Below, piece after piece: positions 6,436 to 6,907 of a stretch of DNA of 6,907 bases. Source of the stretch: Aequorivita sp. GTDB taxonomy: Bacteria; Bacteroidota; Bacteroidia; Flavobacteriales; Flavobacteriaceae. The position numbers and the translations under genes are program-made. The notes beneath the pieces are model-generated. The model searched no databases. It worked only from the letters and a program-made list of their open reading frames with translations, and was not told where the DNA came from. The first letter of the stretch is position 1. Each line of letters starts with the position of its first letter. The stretch is from the NCBI GenBank assembly GCA_002733915.1, contig NVXN01000007.1:46102-53008 (forward strand), in the 5' to 3' direction.

Positions 6436-6765
6436 ATGTACATAGACTTGCCCGAAAAACTATATTACAGCATTGGTGAAGTAGCCGATGCTTTCGGAGT
6501 GAATACATCGCTTATACGTTTTTGGGAGAAGGAATTTGATGTGCTAAAGCCAAAAAAAAACGCCAAGGGCAACCGAAAATTTACACCGCAAGACATAAAA
6601 AACCTAGAGCTTATTTATCATTTAGTAAAAGAACGCGGTTTTACGTTGGAAGGCGCTAAAATACATTTAAAGGAAAACAAACAAAAAACTCTGAACCAGT
6701 TTGAGATTATTCGAAAACTAGAATCGGTAAAAGCAGAACTTTTAAAAATCAAAGAACAACTCTAA
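6436..6765 (+). CDS. Small MerR-family transcriptional regulator
   Basis: This 109-residue protein opens with a MerR-type winged helix-turn-helix: YYSIGEVADAFGVNTSLIRFWEKEF (residues about 10-34), then the wing region with GNRKFTPQDIKNLELI (about 45-60). It continues with a helix (VKERGFTLEGAKIHL) and ends in a helical tail rich in K, E and L that probably makes the dimer coiled coil. It has no cysteines and no effector-binding domain, so it is not a metal or redox sensor of the MerR/SoxR type; it is likely a minimal regulator responding through partners or acting constitutively. It lies 24 nt after the M23 gene and 13 nt before lemA, consistent with one operon. Which promoter it binds is not known. 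The alaS/M23 divergent region is an obvious candidate but unproven. Confidence 0.92.
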   Translation: MYIDLPEKLYYSIGEVADAFGVNTSLIRFWEKEFDVLKPKKNAKGNRKFTPQDIKNLELIYHLVKERGFTLEGAKIHLKENKQKTLNQFEIIRKLESVKAELLKIKEQL

Positions 6766-6778
6766 ACCCACCATCATC

Positions 6779-6907
6779 ATGAAAAAATGGTTACCCATCA
6801 TTATTATTTTAGGCCTAATTTTAATTATTGGAGGCTATTTGGCCAGTCTCAATAACAAATTGGTCGTTTTGGACGAAAAAGCCACGGCACAATGGGCAAA
6901 TGTGGAA
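6779..6907 (+). CDS. lemA: LemA family protein, N-terminal part (gene runs off the right edge)
   Basis: An ATG at 6779-6781 opens a frame that stays open for 43 codons to the window edge. Residues about 4-23 form one membrane helix (WLPIIIILGLILIIGGYLA). This is followed by NNKLVVLDEKATAQWANVE, which matches the conserved LemA family start (N-x-L-V-x-L-D-E-x-V, then W-x-x-V-E). LemA proteins are small helical membrane proteins of about 190 residues with an outside N-terminus; their function is poorly defined. In many Bacteroidota, lemA is followed by genes for TPM-domain proteins, which may continue past the edge here. The 13-nt gap to the MerR-like gene supports co-transcription. The symbol denotes the family, not a proven role. 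Confidence 0.88.
   Translation, partial: MKKWLPIIIILGLILIIGGYLASLNNKLVVLDEKATAQWANVE

Overview
The window looks like ordinary chromosomal DNA of a Bacteroidota, most likely Flavobacteriia. The evidence is an AT-rich sequence, start codons without Shine-Dalgarno sequences, promoter elements of the TTG/TAnnTTTG type, a lipoprotein with an acidic stretch after its cysteine, and a GSCFA-family protein. The genus cannot be read from the sequence alone. No transposase, phage gene, CRISPR array, rRNA or tRNA was found, and no defence or biosynthetic cassette is visible.

Layout. On the minus strand, left to right, are: the N-terminal part of an exported TPR protein that runs off the left edge (1-408); a small one-helix membrane protein 3 nt upstream of it (412-654); a 373-nt intergenic region with several hairpins (655-1027), including a strong intrinsic terminator at 947-984; a surface-type lipoprotein (1028-1555); a GSCFA-domain protein (1691-2638); a 59-nt gap almost filled by palindromic repeats; and alaS (2698-5310). 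A 123-nt divergent promoter region separates alaS from a plus-strand run: an M23 peptidase (5434-6411), a small MerR-type regulator (6436-6765) and the start of a LemA-family protein cut by the right edge (6779-6907).

How the genes fit together. alaS is the housekeeping anchor, and GSCFA follows it in the same direction with no visible intrinsic terminator between them. The M23 peptidase, MerR-like protein and LemA have gaps of 24 and 13 nt and probably form one envelope-related operon. The small membrane protein and TPR protein form a second tight pair, plausibly part of a signalling unit whose output domain lies outside the window.

The most interesting signal is not a gene. The lipoprotein and the small-protein/TPR pair each carry a nearly identical 18-19 nt element, ATGCCCTAT(G)TGTAAAAAC. 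It sits 12-13 nt upstream of a candidate -7 box and overlaps the expected -33 position. This suggests that the two units share a regulator or a special promoter class. The second notable signal is the set of mutually exclusive palindromes between alaS and the GSCFA gene.
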